This document shows positions 1 to 6,580 of a DNA stretch of 13,681 nt, piece by piece (position 1 is the first letter of the stretch; every line of letters begins with the position of its first letter). Location: assembly GCA_026421135.1 (NCBI GenBank), contig JAPKCR010000014.1, positions 1 through 13,681 on the forward strand, written 5' to 3'. Made by a program: the position numbers and the translations under genes. The notes beneath the pieces were generated by a model, which was given only the letters and a program-made list of their open reading frames with translations, did no database searches and was not told the origin of the DNA. The DNA is from Sulfitobacter sp. GTDB taxonomy: Bacteria; Pseudomonadota; Alphaproteobacteria; Rhodobacterales; Rhodobacteraceae.

Positions 1-299
1 CGGGGTCTGGTTTTTCAACAGCGACGGACTTGGCTGACTGGCTGGTGCGGGTGCTGGGGCTGCCTTTCCGCGACGCGCATCATATCACCGGATCGTTGGT
101 GGCTCTGGCTGAAAAGAACGGTTGTGATCTGCCTGATTTGACGCTGGATCAGATGAAAACCGCCCATGACGGGATAACGACAGATGTCTTTGACGTCTTA
201 GGCGTGGAAAATTCCGTCAATTCGCGTATGTCTTATGGCGGCACGGCGCCCGCACAGGTGCGCGCGCAGGTTGCCCGTTGGAAAGGGATTCTGGGATGA
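1..299 (+). CDS. argH: Argininosuccinate lyase, C-terminal fragment
   Basis: This is the last ~98 codons of argininosuccinate lyase, which splits argininosuccinate into arginine and fumarate in the cytosol (final step of arginine synthesis). The gene is cut by the left window edge; the readable frame starts at base 3 and stops with TGA at 297-299. Recognition rests on the C-terminal family pattern: [14 protein letters not shown], then [18 protein letters not shown], and the ending [13 protein letters not shown] followed by a short basic helix. These match the helical C-terminal domain of ArgH. The catalytic residues lie upstream, outside the window. Its stop overlaps the ATG of the next gene (ATGA), so the downstream lipoprotein gene is probably translationally coupled and co-transcribed. 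A TTG at 30 would open a frame here, but it is internal to ArgH and not a start. Confidence 0.93.
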   Translation, partial: GSGFSTATDLADWLVRVLGLPFRDAHHITGSLVALAEKNGCDLPDLTLDQMKTAHDGITTDVFDVLGVENSVNSRMSYGGTAPAQVRAQVARWKGILG

Positions 300-475
300 A
301 CCACGCAATTGCGATTCTCATGCTTTTCACACTCGCCGCATGTGGTGCGGACGGGGAACCGACCCCACCGCAGGTCAACACCTCTGTGACCCTGTCCAAC
401 TCGGGCGTGTCATTGGGGACGTCGGTGTCGATGGGGCGAGGACCGTTTCGGTTGGGGCTAGGGGTCTCTTCTTGA
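296..475 (+). CDS. Small lipoprotein, LptM-like (59 aa)
   Basis: This encodes a 59-residue predicted lipoprotein. The N-terminus is a short hydrophobic signal peptide ([13 protein letters not shown]) ending in a lipobox, LAAC, with Cys16 as the expected lipidated residue. It is followed by [10 protein letters not shown], which resembles the CGxxGxxxPP start of the short 'prokaryotic lipoprotein-attachment site' family (LPAM_2, LptM/LppL type). Small lipoproteins of this kind often sit just before lysA or dapF in Gram-negative bacteria, and lysA follows two genes later. The ATG at 296 overlaps the argH stop and has AAAGGGA at 282-288, seven bases upstream. An in-frame TTG at 278 has no better support. 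The mature part is Ser/Gly/Val-rich and has no domain I recognise. The LptM-like call is inference from motif and position; a role in outer-membrane LptD maturation is unproven here. Confidence 0.72.
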   Translation: MNHAIAILMLFTLAACGADGEPTPPQVNTSVTLSNSGVSLGTSVSMGRGPFRLGLGVSS

Positions 476-642
476 CTCGGCTGGCGTGCATTATAGTGAC
501 CTGTTTTGTCGTGGGGGCCTGCATCGGCCCTTCGGCCAAGGACACGTATGACACGCCGCACCCGCGCCAGCAGCTCACCCCGACAGAGCCGGGGCTGACA
601 GTTTCCGGCTACGCCACGTTCGGCGTGATTAAGAGATTCTGA
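472..642 (+). CDS. Second small lipoprotein in tandem (56 aa)
   Basis: A second tiny predicted lipoprotein of 56 residues starts with TTG at 472, which overlaps the TGA of the preceding lipoprotein gene (TTGA). AGGGG at 460-464 lies seven bases upstream and supports this start. The protein has a basic residue, then a hydrophobic stretch (LACIIVTCFVVGAC) ending in a lipobox, VGAC, with Cys17 as the predicted lipidation site. The mature part is about 40 residues, Pro/Thr-rich, and ends GYATFGVIKRF. An open frame extends further upstream to base 235, but that part overlaps argH and the first lipoprotein and gives an arginine-rich, implausible N-terminus. I do not recognise a family. The separate lipobox argues that this is a distinct protein, not a frameshifted tail of its neighbour. 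Confidence 0.6.
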   Translation: MTRLACIIVTCFVVGACIGPSAKDTYDTPHPRQQLTPTEPGLTVSGYATFGVIKRF

Positions 643-643
643 T

Positions 644-961
644 ATGTCGATGTTGCGGATGATGTATTTGGCATTGGCCATCTGGGGCGCGATCCACCCG
701 ATGTATTACTTCGTCATCTGGTTCCGTACCAACGGGCTGGACATAATGAGCATGGTTGATGCGTGGCATGTGAATGCCGCCGCCAGCGGGTTAGTCTGGG
801 ATTTGACCATCGCGGCGATCACCTTGACCGTCTGGATCATCGCTGAAGTTGCCGTGCGGCGAAATTGGCTGGCACTGATTGCCATTCCCGCAACCTTTGG
901 TATTGGGGTAAGCTGTGGCCTGCCTTTGTATCTATTTATGCGGTCGGCCCCTGTAAAATAG
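644..961 (+). CDS. DUF2834-type three-helix membrane protein
   Basis: This is a 105-residue, strongly hydrophobic protein with three likely membrane helices at about residues 6-26, 49-70 and 75-99. The pattern of a first helix, an 'FxxxNGLDIMSMVDAW'-like loop, a helix beginning near WDL, a short basic turn (RRNW) and a last helix ending GLPLYLFMR is what I know from DUF2834 proteins, which have no established function. The start is ATG 644, one base after the stop of the upstream lipoprotein gene, with AAGAGA at 631-636. It lies 39 bases before lysA in the same direction and is probably part of the argH-lysA unit. The DUF2834 assignment is by recognition only; a profile search would decide it. 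Confidence 0.75.
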   Translation: MSMLRMMYLALAIWGAIHPMYYFVIWFRTNGLDIMSMVDAWHVNAAASGLVWDLTIAAITLTVWIIAEVAVRRNWLALIAIPATFGIGVSCGLPLYLFMRSAPVK

Positions 962-1000
962 CGTCGGAACCTCCGGCGGGAATATTTCGGAGCCTGACAA

Positions 1001-2266
1001 ATGGATCATTTCCTGTATCGCGACGGTGCGCTGTTCGCTGAAGACGTCGCTATTTCAGAGATCGCAGCAGCGGTTGGAACACCGTTCTACGTCTATTCCA
1101 CGGCGACGTTGTTGCGTCACTTCAAGGCATTCGATGACGCGTTGGAAGGGATGGACCATCTGGTGTGCTATGCCATGAAGGCCAATTCCAATCAGGCAGT
1201 TTTGCGGACTTTAGCCCAAGCAGGGGCGGGCATGGATGTGGTATCAGCAGGCGAATATTTGCGCGCCAAGGCGGCAGGGGTGCCGGGCGATAAGATTGTA
1301 TTTTCCGGCGTCGGGAAAACGGCCGCCGAGATCAAATTGGCGCTTGAGGGTGGCATCCGCCAATTCAACGTGGAATCCGAACCAGAGATGGAAGTGCTGG
1401 ACGCAGTGGCCAGGTCGCTGGGCAAAGTAGCCCCGATCACCATTCGCGTGAACCCCGATGTGGATGCCAAAACCCATGCCAAGATTGCAACCGGCAAATC
1501 CGAAAACAAGTTTGGCATTCCCATAGCCCGTGCCCGCGAAGTGTATGCAATGGCGGCTGGCATGGCCGGATTGCAGGTAATTGGGATCGACGTACATATC
1601 GGCAGCCAGTTGACCGATCTGGCCCCGTTCGAACAGGCCTATGAAAAGGTCGCAGAACTGACAGAGGTTTTGCGCGCCGACGGGCATACGATCCAGCGGC
1701 TTGATCTGGGCGGCGGTCTTGGCATTCCTTACGAGCGCAGCAACGAAGCGCCGCCATTGCCCAGTGATTATGGTGCGATGGTGCAACGAAAGCTGGGGCA
1801 TTTGGGCTGCGAGATCGAGATCGAGCCGGGCCGTTTGATTGCAGGCAATGCCGGATTGATGGTTAGCGAAGTTATCTATGTGAAATCGGGCGAGGGGCGC
1901 GATTTTCTTATCTTGGACGGCGCGATGAATGACCTGATCCGCCCTGCTATGTACGAGGCCTATCATGATATCGTGCCAGTCGTGGAGCCGGTCGCCGGTG
2001 CGGATCAGCAGCCCTATGATATCGTTGGTCCAGTATGCGAATCCGGCGATACCTTTGCCAAGCAACGAATGATGCCAAAACTGGCGGCCGGTGACCTTGT
2101 CGCGTTCCGAAGTGCTGGCGCATACGGTGCTGTAATGAGCAGCGAGTACAATTCGCGGGCACTTATTCCCGAGGTTTTGGTCAAGGATGATCAATTTGCG
2201 GTTATTCGCCCACGGCCAACCTTTGACGAAATGATAAATCGCGATACCATCCCTGAATGGCTTTGA
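1001..2266 (+). CDS. lysA: Diaminopimelate decarboxylase
   Basis: LysA is a PLP-dependent fold-type III decarboxylase that converts meso-2,6-diaminopimelate to L-lysine and CO2, the last step of the DAP pathway, in the cytosol. The 421-residue length is normal and all hallmark sites are visible. YAMKAN carries the PLP-binding Lys60. HIGSQ is at 199-203, the phosphate-binding GGGLGIPY at 237-244, and EPGR at 275-278. CESGD at 346-350 carries the catalytic Cys346 that reaches across the dimer, and Tyr375 lies before MSSEYN. The start is ATG 1001 with CGGAG at 988-992. It follows argH and the small envelope genes and precedes the DUF4175 gene by 39 bases, so co-transcription is likely. A weak 5-bp pairing (971-975 with 988-992) could partly mask its ribosome site, but I give that little weight. 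Confidence 0.98.
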   Translation: MDHFLYRDGALFAEDVAISEIAAAVGTPFYVYSTATLLRHFKAFDDALEGMDHLVCYAMKANSNQAVLRTLAQAGAGMDVVSAGEYLRAKAAGVPGDKIVFSGVGKTAAEIKLALEGGIRQFNVESEPEMEVLDAVARSLGKVAPITIRVNPDVDAKTHAKIATGKSENKFGIPIARAREVYAMAAGMAGLQVIGIDVHIGSQLTDLAPFEQAYEKVAELTEVLRADGHTIQRLDLGGGLGIPYERSNEAPPLPSDYGAMVQRKLGHLGCEIEIEPGRLIAGNAGLMVSEVIYVKSGEGRDFLILDGAMNDLIRPAMYEAYHDIVPVVEPVAGADQQPYDIVGPVCESGDTFAKQRMMPKLAAGDLVAFRSAGAYGAVMSSEYNSRALIPEVLVKDDQFAVIRPRPTFDEMINRDTIPEWL

Positions 2267-2305
2267 CCGCGCGCCGCGTGTCAACCATGCAGGAGATCGG
2301 GATCA

Positions 2306-4897
2306 ATGACCCATTTCACAAGCGATGATCAGCGCCGTGGGCTTGCGAAAATTCGCTGGCCCCTAAGGCTGACGTGGGCCGGGATGTGGGCAGAAACCCT
2401 CGTTCAGGCACTTTGGCCGCTGTTGACGATTGTCCTGCTGGTCCTTGCGGCGTTGATGCTGGGCCTCCAAGACACCGTGTCAGTCGAGGCTGTGTATGGT
2501 GCCGCCGCTGGCGTTGGTATCGCTATTTTGGGCGCATTGATCTATGCGGTTCGATCTTTTCGCGTACCCCAGCGGGCCGATGCGTTGGCGCGGCTGGACG
2601 CAAGTTTACCGGGACGGCCTATTCAAGCCTTGATGGACGATCAGGCGATTGGTGCGGGTGATGCAGCGTCAATGGCTGTGTGGAAAGCCCATCAAAAACG
2701 CATGGCCGATAGGGCAGCGACTGCGCGTGCGGTGCCTGCGGATCTGCGGGTGTCCAGCCGTGACCCCTATGCCTTGCGATTTGTTGCGGCGCTGTTTTTC
2801 GCGGTGGCGCTCATATTCGGCTCTGTTCTGCGTGTGGGGTCAGTCGCGGGCATGGTGCCCGGGGCCGGTGGTCTGGCGAATGGTCCGGTATGGGAAGGCT
2901 GGGCAGAGCCGCCCCGCTATACTGGACGACCCACGTTGTATTTAGCTGATCTTGAAGAAGGGCAGTTAATGCTGCCAAGCGGTACGTTGATCACCGTGCG
3001 GCTGTACGGCGAGGTTGGGGCGCTACAGGTGGCCGAGACAGTTTCGGGCCAGACCGAACCCGCTGACGCCGAACCGGCCTTGGTTTTGGATTTCAAAGTC
3101 AATCAAAGCGGAGCGATCAGCATAAATGGCCCAGATGGACGCAACTGGGCTGTGACCATGCTGCCCGATGCAGCGCCTCAGGTTGAGATTACCGGTGAAC
3201 CGCAGGTCGCGGCGTTGGGCGAGATGCGTTTGCCTTTTGCCGCCAGCGACGATTATGGCGTCGAGGCAGGAGAGGCGCGTGTGACGCTTGATCTGGCGTC
3301 GGTTGACAGGCGCTATGGCCTTGCGATTGAACCGGACCCACGGCCCGAACTGATCGTTCCGCTTCCCATGCCGATCTCGGGTGACCGTTCCAATTTCGAA
3401 GAGAACCTGATCGACAATTTTTCCAAGCATCCTTGGGCGAACCTGCCTGTCAAAGTCAGCCTGAGCGTTCTAGACGCGTCCGAACAGCAGTTTGCCACTG
3501 ACCCCAGCGGAATGATCCTGCCGGGGCGGCGGTTTTTCGATCCGCTTGCGGCGGCGGTGATTGAACAGCGACGTGATCTGTTGTGGTCCAAAGCCAATGC
3601 GTCCCGATTAGCGCAGATATTAAAAGCTGTGTCGTATCGCCCGCAGGATCTGTTCAGGTCTGATACATCGGCACTGCGCTTGCGTCGCCAGATCGAGCGG
3701 CTGGAAATTCGGGCCAATTATGGGCTGACGGATGACGTGCAGGCCGAGATTGCGGATGATCTGTGGGACTTGGCGATCGAGCTTGAAGAAGGGGTCTTGG
3801 CTGACGCCTTGGAGCGGATGCGGCGGGCCCAAGAGCGCCTGACAGAGGCCATGAAAAACGGTGCGTCCAAAGAAGAGATCGCCGAACTGATGGACGAACT
3901 GCGCCGTGCGACCGAAGAATACATGCAGCAGTTGCAACGCCAGCAAGCCCAAGAAAGGCAGGACGGCGAACAGCAGCAGGGTCAGCAAGGCGAGACGATG
4001 CAGATGACCCAAGACGACCTGCAACGCATGATGGATCGCATTCAAGAGCTGATGGAGCAGGGGCGTATGGCCGAAGCCGAACAGGCCCTGCGCGAGCTAC
4101 AAGAGATGATGGAAAACATGCGCGTGACCGAAGGCCAGCCTGGTCAGGGCGGAAAAAGCCCAGGCCAAGAAGCGATGGAAGGCTTGGCTGATACCTTGCG
4201 CGAGCAACAAGATCTGAGCGATCAGGCATTTCGCGATCTTCAGGAGCAGTTTAACCAAGGCGGTCAGCCAAACCAACCGGGGCAAGAGCCCGGCCAACAG
4301 CAAGGCCAGGGCCAGCAACCGGGGCAAGAGCCAGGGCAGGGTCAGCAACAAGGGCAGGGCCAACAACCTGGTCAGAATGAGGGGCAATCCCAGCCGGGGC
4401 AGGATCAGGGGTCGATCGCCCAACGCCAGCAAGCGCTGCGCGACGAGCTGAGCCGCCAAGAAGGCCGCCTACCCGGCCGTGGTTCACCAGACGGAGAAGC
4501 CGCACGCGATGCATTGGGGCGTGCGGGCCGTGCCATGGACGACGCAGAACAAGCATTGCGTCAGAACGATTTGGCCGATGCCATCGACAACCAAGCCCAA
4601 GCGATGGAGGCCCTGCGTGAGGGCATGCGCGCGCTAGGGGATGCAATGGCGCAAGAGCAACAGCAAGAGGCGGGTCAAGGCACAACTGAAGGCAACCAAC
4701 GGGCCGAGAACCGTGATCCCTTGGGCCGCAATCAGTCCTCGAACGGGGGCGAAAGCACCGAAGGCGATCTGGCGTTGGACGATGATGCCTATGGCCGAGC
4801 GCGTGAATTGCTGGACGAAATCCGCCGTCGATCGGGAGAAGCCGCACGCCCCGAAGTAGAACGTGATTATCTGAACAGGCTATTGGATCGCTTCTAG
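2306..4897 (+). CDS. DUF4175 / TIGR02302 membrane-anchored coiled-coil protein
   Basis: This is an 863-residue protein of unknown function, recognised as the alphaproteobacterial DUF4175 (TIGR02302) type. Order of parts: a basic N-terminus; two membrane helices at about 33-53 and 62-82; a cytoplasmic stretch with the RADALARLDASLPGRP motif; a third helix at about 157-177; then a region expected to be periplasmic. The latter has a beta-rich part (about 195-400, with GWAEPPRYTGRPTLYL), a long charged coiled coil (about 480-605, rich in Glu, Arg, Met and Gln), a Gln/Gly/Pro repeat tract (about 650-702) and a second helical part (705-790). The C-terminus ARELLDEIRRRSGEAARP...DYLNRLLDRF is typical of the family. 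ATG 2306 has AGGAGA at 2291-2296. It is the last gene of the lysA run. An envelope structural role is inference only. Confidence 0.9.
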   Translation: MTHFTSDDQRRGLAKIRWPLRLTWAGMWAETLVQALWPLLTIVLLVLAALMLGLQDTVSVEAVYGAAAGVGIAILGALIYAVRSFRVPQRADALARLDASLPGRPIQALMDDQAIGAGDAASMAVWKAHQKRMADRAATARAVPADLRVSSRDPYALRFVAALFFAVALIFGSVLRVGSVAGMVPGAGGLANGPVWEGWAEPPRYTGRPTLYLADLEEGQLMLPSGTLITVRLYGEVGALQVAETVSGQTEPADAEPALVLDFKVNQSGAISINGPDGRNWAVTMLPDAAPQVEITGEPQVAALGEMRLPFAASDDYGVEAGEARVTLDLASVDRRYGLAIEPDPRPELIVPLPMPISGDRSNFEENLIDNFSKHPWANLPVKVSLSVLDASEQQFATDPSGMILPGRRFFDPLAAAVIEQRRDLLWSKANASRLAQILKAVSYRPQDLFRSDTSALRLRRQIERLEIRANYGLTDDVQAEIADDLWDLAIELEEGVLADALERMRRAQERLTEAMKNGASKEEIAELMDELRRATEEYMQQLQRQQAQERQDGEQQQGQQGETMQMTQDDLQRMMDRIQELMEQGRMAEAEQALRELQEMMENMRVTEGQPGQGGKSPGQEAMEGLADTLREQQDLSDQAFRDLQEQFNQGGQPNQPGQEPGQQQGQGQQPGQEPGQGQQQGQGQQPGQNEGQSQPGQDQGSIAQRQQALRDELSRQEGRLPGRGSPDGEAARDALGRAGRAMDDAEQALRQNDLADAIDNQAQAMEALREGMRALGDAMAQEQQQEAGQGTTEGNQRAENRDPLGRNQSSNGGESTEGDLALDDDAYGRARELLDEIRRRSGEAARPEVERDYLNRLLDRF
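4274..4411 (+). repeat. In-frame Gln/Gly/Pro tandem repeat inside the DUF4175 gene
   Basis: Three successive units encode residues 657-670 (QPGQEPGQQQGQGQ), 671-686 (QPGQEPGQGQQQGQGQ) and a diverged third, 687-702, beginning QPGQNEGQ. The units are 42, 48 and 48 bases. The segments 4274-4290 and 4316-4332 are identical over 17 bases (CAACCGGGGCAAGAGCC). The whole tract is low-complexity and probably disordered. Because unit lengths are multiples of three, gain or loss of units would keep the frame open. Confidence 0.85.
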
Positions 4898-4917
4898 AGC
4901 AGGATAAAGCGCGGTTC

Positions 4918-4933
4918 GGCAGCCTTAGCTGCC
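4918..4933. terminator. Possible bidirectional hairpin between convergent genes
   Basis: GGCAGC (4918-4923) and GCTGCC (4928-4933) form a perfect 6-bp stem around the 4-base loop CTTA. It lies 21 bases after the stop of the DUF4175 gene and overlaps the last two codons and stop of the opposing zinc-ribbon gene. The position suits a shared terminator, but neither side has a good T-run directly after the stem, so the call is weak. Confidence 0.35.
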
Positions 4934-5737
4934 AGATTGAGTCGCTTTTGCATCAAGCCACTGCAAAATGTTCTGAAGGCCGCTATCAAGCGATACGCGC
5001 GCTTGATTGATCGATGCGACATAACTTGTGAGGAACGGTTCAAGCAGCGGAATGGCAGACGAGATTTGCGACGCAAAGACATAGGCCAGCACCATCAATA
5101 CCGCCAAGACCACAATAATAGAAAAACCTCGCTTAAATCCGCTTTGGCGTTCCGACATCGGGGTCTCAGTCGAATCCTCAAGGTCGGGATCAGCCGACCG
5201 GCGTTCGTTTCCCGTGCGCAGGGTCGAATTGATTTCTTCGATATCCGGCAACAGATCGCGCCGTGATGCCATCGCTGCAGCACCTGTGTTGCCCTGTGAA
5301 ACATCACTGTCTTCTTCGCCACGCAAACGCGCTGTGCGCGCTTTGGCTAGGCGGGAACGTTCGTCCGGGCCGGGCTCATCCGGTCCATCGTCCAAGCCAA
5401 GATCGGGTTGGCTTTCCAGCACTTCTGCCTGCTTGCTTTGCCGGGCCAGCTTTTCGGCCTCGGCCTCTTGGCGCAAGATATCGGCGACCGAAGGATCAAG
5501 CTGCTTGCGTTCTAGCGCGGGTTTGGATTGGGGCGGTGGTGGCGGCGCTGCCGTTTCCTCGTCCGGGGTGGGGGCATTGTCGCCTAACCCGTCTGGATCA
5601 TCGGTTGGCATATAATCAGGATGATGCTGAAACCACGTTTGCCCGCAATTGGAGCATTGAACGTCCCGACCAGCCATTGGCATGACGTTATCGGGCACTT
5701 CATATTGTGCATCACAATTGGGACAGATCAGTCTCAT
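4925..5737 (-). CDS. MJ0042-type zinc-ribbon protein with one membrane helix
   Basis: This is a 270-residue protein. The N-terminus MRLICPNCDAQYEVPDNVMP...VQCSNCGQTWF has two CxxC knuckles (Cys5, Cys8, Cys28, Cys31), the standard zinc_ribbon_4/5 (MJ0042) domain of alphaproteobacterial membrane proteins. A long charged, probably disordered linker follows, with a five-proline run at 65-69. One membrane helix lies at about 204-222, preceded by FKRG, and then a ~48-residue tail. By the positive-inside rule, the zinc ribbon is cytoplasmic and the tail periplasmic. The start is the ATG at 5735-5737 with AGGGA just upstream. It converges on the DUF4175 gene (27 bases between stops) and diverges from ftsE. 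The function is unknown; the zinc ribbon could bind nucleic acid or protein, which is inference. Confidence 0.88.
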   Translation of the reverse strand: MRLICPNCDAQYEVPDNVMPMAGRDVQCSNCGQTWFQHHPDYMPTDDPDGLGDNAPTPDEETAAPPPPPQSKPALERKQLDPSVADILRQEAEAEKLARQSKQAEVLESQPDLGLDDGPDEPGPDERSRLAKARTARLRGEEDSDVSQGNTGAAAMASRRDLLPDIEEINSTLRTGNERRSADPDLEDSTETPMSERQSGFKRGFSIIVVLAVLMVLAYVFASQISSAIPLLEPFLTSYVASINQARVSLDSGLQNILQWLDAKATQSGS

Positions 5738-5896
5738 CGTGCGTCCCTACCCATTAAAAACTCCATCGTTTCCACGTGCTTGTCACCATATGGTCTAGAA
5801 AACCGCAGGAAAAGTGGAAACTTCGATCCAAGCTAGTGTTGGTGTGCATTGAAACCCATGCGGTGCTAAGGCACAACAGTTCAAACTAAATGGGAT
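5738..5896. promoter_or_regulatory. Divergent intergenic region with nested palindromes
   Basis: This 159-base region separates the - strand zinc-ribbon gene from the + strand ftsE and should hold promoters for both. It contains an 8-base inverted repeat, GTTTCCAC (5768-5775) and GTGGAAAC (5814-5821), separated by 38 bases. Between them lies a perfect 10-base palindrome, ACCATATGGT (5785-5794). CACGTG at 5773-5778 overlaps the left arm. I found no convincing -35/-10 pair on either strand, so the role as operator or promoter is inferred from position and symmetry. Confidence 0.45.
5892..5895 (+). promoter_or_regulatory. Ribosome-binding site favouring a GTG start for ftsE
   Basis: GGGA at 5892-5895 lies seven bases before GTG 5903 but only one base before ATG 5897. 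Normal Shine-Dalgarno spacing therefore favours the GTG. The resulting N-terminus, MIEFENVAYSYGGG, also matches the usual FtsE beginning. Confidence 0.55.
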
Positions 5897-5902
5897 ATGC
5901 CT

Positions 5903-6580
5903 GTGATCGAATTTGAAAACGTGGCCTACAGTTACGGCGGAGGCGAGCTTTTGTCCGATATCTCGGTCAAGCTGGCCCCGGGATCGTTTCACTTTCTGAC
6001 AGGGCCGTCCGGATCAGGCAAAACCACATTGATGAAGCTGTGCTATGGCGCGTTACTGCCAACAGCAGGGCATGTGAACTTGTTTGGCAATGACGTGCGC
6101 AGCCTTGACCGCGACGACATCGCTATGGTGCGCCGCCGTGTCGGTGTCGTGCATCAGGATTGCCAGTTTCTGAATCACTTGTCTGTTTCTGAAAACATCG
6201 GCCTGCCTCTGACTGTGTCAGGCAGACACGCAGAAACCGGCGGCGCAGACCTGTCAGAGCTGCTGTCCTGGGTCGGCCTAAGCAACCGCGCCGATGCGTT
6301 GCCCCCCGAACTGTCGGGCGGTGAACGCCAGCGTGCGGCCCTGGCCCGCGCGGTTATCATGTCACCTGATGTGGTGCTCGCGGATGAACCCACCGGCAAC
6401 GTCGATTGGGAGATGTCGCAGCGGTTGCTAAGACTGTTGGTAGAGCTGAATAAGATGGGCAAAACCGTTCTGATCGCGACCCACGACCTTGGCCTGATCC
6501 GCGCCACCAAAGCGCAGGTGCAGGCGCGGGTGTTGCGGATTGCAAATCGACGCATCCAGTTGGCGGGGGCAGATTTGTGA
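5903..6580 (+). CDS. ftsE: Cell division ATP-binding protein FtsE
   Basis: FtsE is the ATPase of the FtsEX complex at the division site, which passes ATP-driven conformational changes to periplasmic peptidoglycan hydrolases and, in studied bacteria, contacts FtsZ. The 225-residue length is normal. Visible motifs, numbered from GTG 5903: Walker A GPSGSGKTT at 34-42, Q-loop Gln85 in VVHQD, ABC signature LSGGERQR at 137-144, Walker B VVLADEPTGNVD from 157 with catalytic Glu162, and H-loop His194 in ATHD. GTG 5903 is preferred over ATG 5897 on ribosome-site spacing and family N-terminus; the alternative adds two residues. The stop overlaps the ftsX start (GTGA). It is the first gene of the ftsE-ftsX-plsC run and is divergent from the zinc-ribbon gene. 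Confidence 0.95.
   Translation: MIEFENVAYSYGGGELLSDISVKLAPGSFHFLTGPSGSGKTTLMKLCYGALLPTAGHVNLFGNDVRSLDRDDIAMVRRRVGVVHQDCQFLNHLSVSENIGLPLTVSGRHAETGGADLSELLSWVGLSNRADALPPELSGGERQRAALARAVIMSPDVVLADEPTGNVDWEMSQRLLRLLVELNKMGKTVLIATHDLGLIRATKAQVQARVLRIANRRIQLAGADL

Noticed and set aside
235..471. N-terminal extension of the second lipoprotein frame
   Set aside because: It overlaps argH and the first lipoprotein, encodes an Arg-rich stretch with no signal peptide, and the TTG at 472 has a well-spaced ribosome site and lipobox.
296..642. The two lipoprotein frames as one frameshifted gene
   Set aside because: Each has its own hydrophobic leader, lipobox cysteine and ribosome site, so two genes explain the sequence better.
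1244..2284. A 346-codon open frame antisense to lysA
   Set aside because: It mirrors the codon pattern of lysA, has no recognisable motif, and the composition (many His, Gln, Ile) is typical of a shadow frame.
4274..4411. Repeat tract as a possible CRISPR-like or regulatory array
   Set aside because: The units are contiguous, in frame and coding, with no unique spacers; they are protein-level low-complexity repeats.
3620..4847. Several long - strand frames opposite the DUF4175 coiled-coil and repeat tract
   Set aside because: Low-complexity Gln/Gly/Glu codons rarely give stops on the other strand; the Leu/Pro/Ala-rich products have no start context or motif.
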